Origin: Thermobaculum terrenum ATCC BAA-798
GTDB taxonomy: Bacteria; Chloroflexota; Chloroflexia; Thermobaculales; Thermobaculaceae
DNA length: 64,000 nucleotides
Assembly (NCBI RefSeq): GCF_000025005.1
Contig: NC_013525.1
Span: 186,001 to 250,000 of the forward strand
Direction: 5' to 3'
A model generated the notes under the pieces. That model was not told the origin of the DNA. It searched no databases and was given only the letters and a program-made list of their open reading frames with translations. Shown here one piece after another: positions 63,774 through 64,000 of this stretch (position 1 is the stretch's first letter; each line of letters begins with the position of its first letter). The translations under genes and the position numbers were made by a program.

Positions 63774-64000
63774 TGGTCGTGCTAGACGGGGAACTAGCGG
63801 TGCCCTGTACCCGCAATCCGCTATAGCGGGGTCGAATTCCCCTTCGCGGTCCGGCCCTTTAGGACTGGCTCCGCCAAGCGGCGATGATGGTTGGGTCCCA
63901 CACGGCGGAAGCCCGCGAACCCCGCCAGGTCCGGGAGGAAGCAACGGTAAGCGGTCACTTCCGGGTGTTGTGGGGTAGCCTAACCGGAGCTAGCTAGCGA
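63774..64000 (+). ncRNA. ffs: signal recognition particle RNA, long form, 3' end cut off
   Basis: The 5' part GGTCGTGCTAGACGGGG and the following TAGCGGTGCCCTGTACCCGC form the Alu domain (helices 3 and 4), typical of the long SRP RNA of Gram-positive and related bacteria. The conserved Ffh-binding hairpin (helix 8) is recognisable as CCAGGTCCGGGAGGAAGCA followed by ACGGTAAGCGG. About 227 bases are in the window; the full RNA (about 270 bases) continues past the right edge. It guides nascent membrane proteins to the SecYEG translocon. Confidence 0.9.

Noticed and set aside
1-64000. tRNA genes, CRISPR arrays, insertion sequences, phage genes
   Set aside because: Reading both strands I found no cloverleaf with a GTTCRA arm, no regularly spaced direct repeats and no transposase or integrase sequence.

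Overview
The window looks like chromosomal DNA from a moderately thermophilic, saccharolytic bacterium of the Chloroflexota/Thermobaculum type. This assignment is inference. It rests on the frequent use of ATA (Ile) and AGA/AGG (Arg) codons, many TTG and GTG starts with strong Shine-Dalgarno (SD) sequences, T-box leaders, a long SRP RNA with an Alu domain, and many glycoside hydrolases paired with ABC importers. I see no rRNA, tRNA, insertion sequence, prophage or CRISPR array. The gene content reads as ordinary chromosome with small sugar-utilisation islands.

Layout. 1-4.8 kb (minus): partial DJ-1/PfpI gene, metG with a Met-specific T-box, and a two-gene M16 peptidase pair. 4.9-6.4 kb (minus): APH-type kinase and GNAT acetyltransferase. 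6.5-12.9 kb (plus): GH3 beta-glucosidase, methyltransferase and a sugar ABC importer without its ATPase. 12.9-23.9 kb (plus): a ten-gene branched-chain amino acid operon (ilvB-ilvN-ilvC-orf47-leuA-ilvE-leuB-cimA-leuC-leuD), with ilvD convergent to it. 25.8-29.4 kb (plus): membrane proteins, cupin, tandem C2H2 zinc-finger protein, CE7 esterase and LLM oxidoreductase. 29.6-34.4 kb (plus): GGDEF-EAL protein, GH130 and a membrane glycosyltransferase. 34.4-47.5 kb (minus): second sugar ABC importer, TIM-barrel protein, UlaG-like hydrolase, GH116, aldehyde dehydrogenase, HdeD, M20 peptidase, a small primase-like protein and GH4. 47.6-55.4 kb: Gfo/Idh/MocA oxidoreductase, nitroreductase, surface-glycan genes and a site-2 protease. 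55.4-64 kb: murA, TPR operon, threonine dehydratase and aldolase, a NitT/TauT/SsuA-type ABC importer and the SRP RNA.

The most striking element precedes ilvB. A leucine T-box (specifier CTC) is followed by a 40-codon reading frame in which 21 residues are Leu, Ile or Val. The GGGAGGCT at its 3' end and a second downstream copy compete for a single AGCCTCCC. This is the geometry of ribosome-mediated attenuation, so the operon appears to read uncharged leucyl-tRNA and then ribosome stalling in series. The same operon encodes a LeuA lacking the C-terminal allosteric domain and a 47-residue peptide with no basic residues.

Other points of note are a MurA with Asp in place of the fosfomycin-target Cys, a complementary active/inactive M16 pair, a hairpin that traps the hdeD SD, a protein resembling the primase large-subunit Fe-S domain, and a GT39-like gene that probably starts at CTG.
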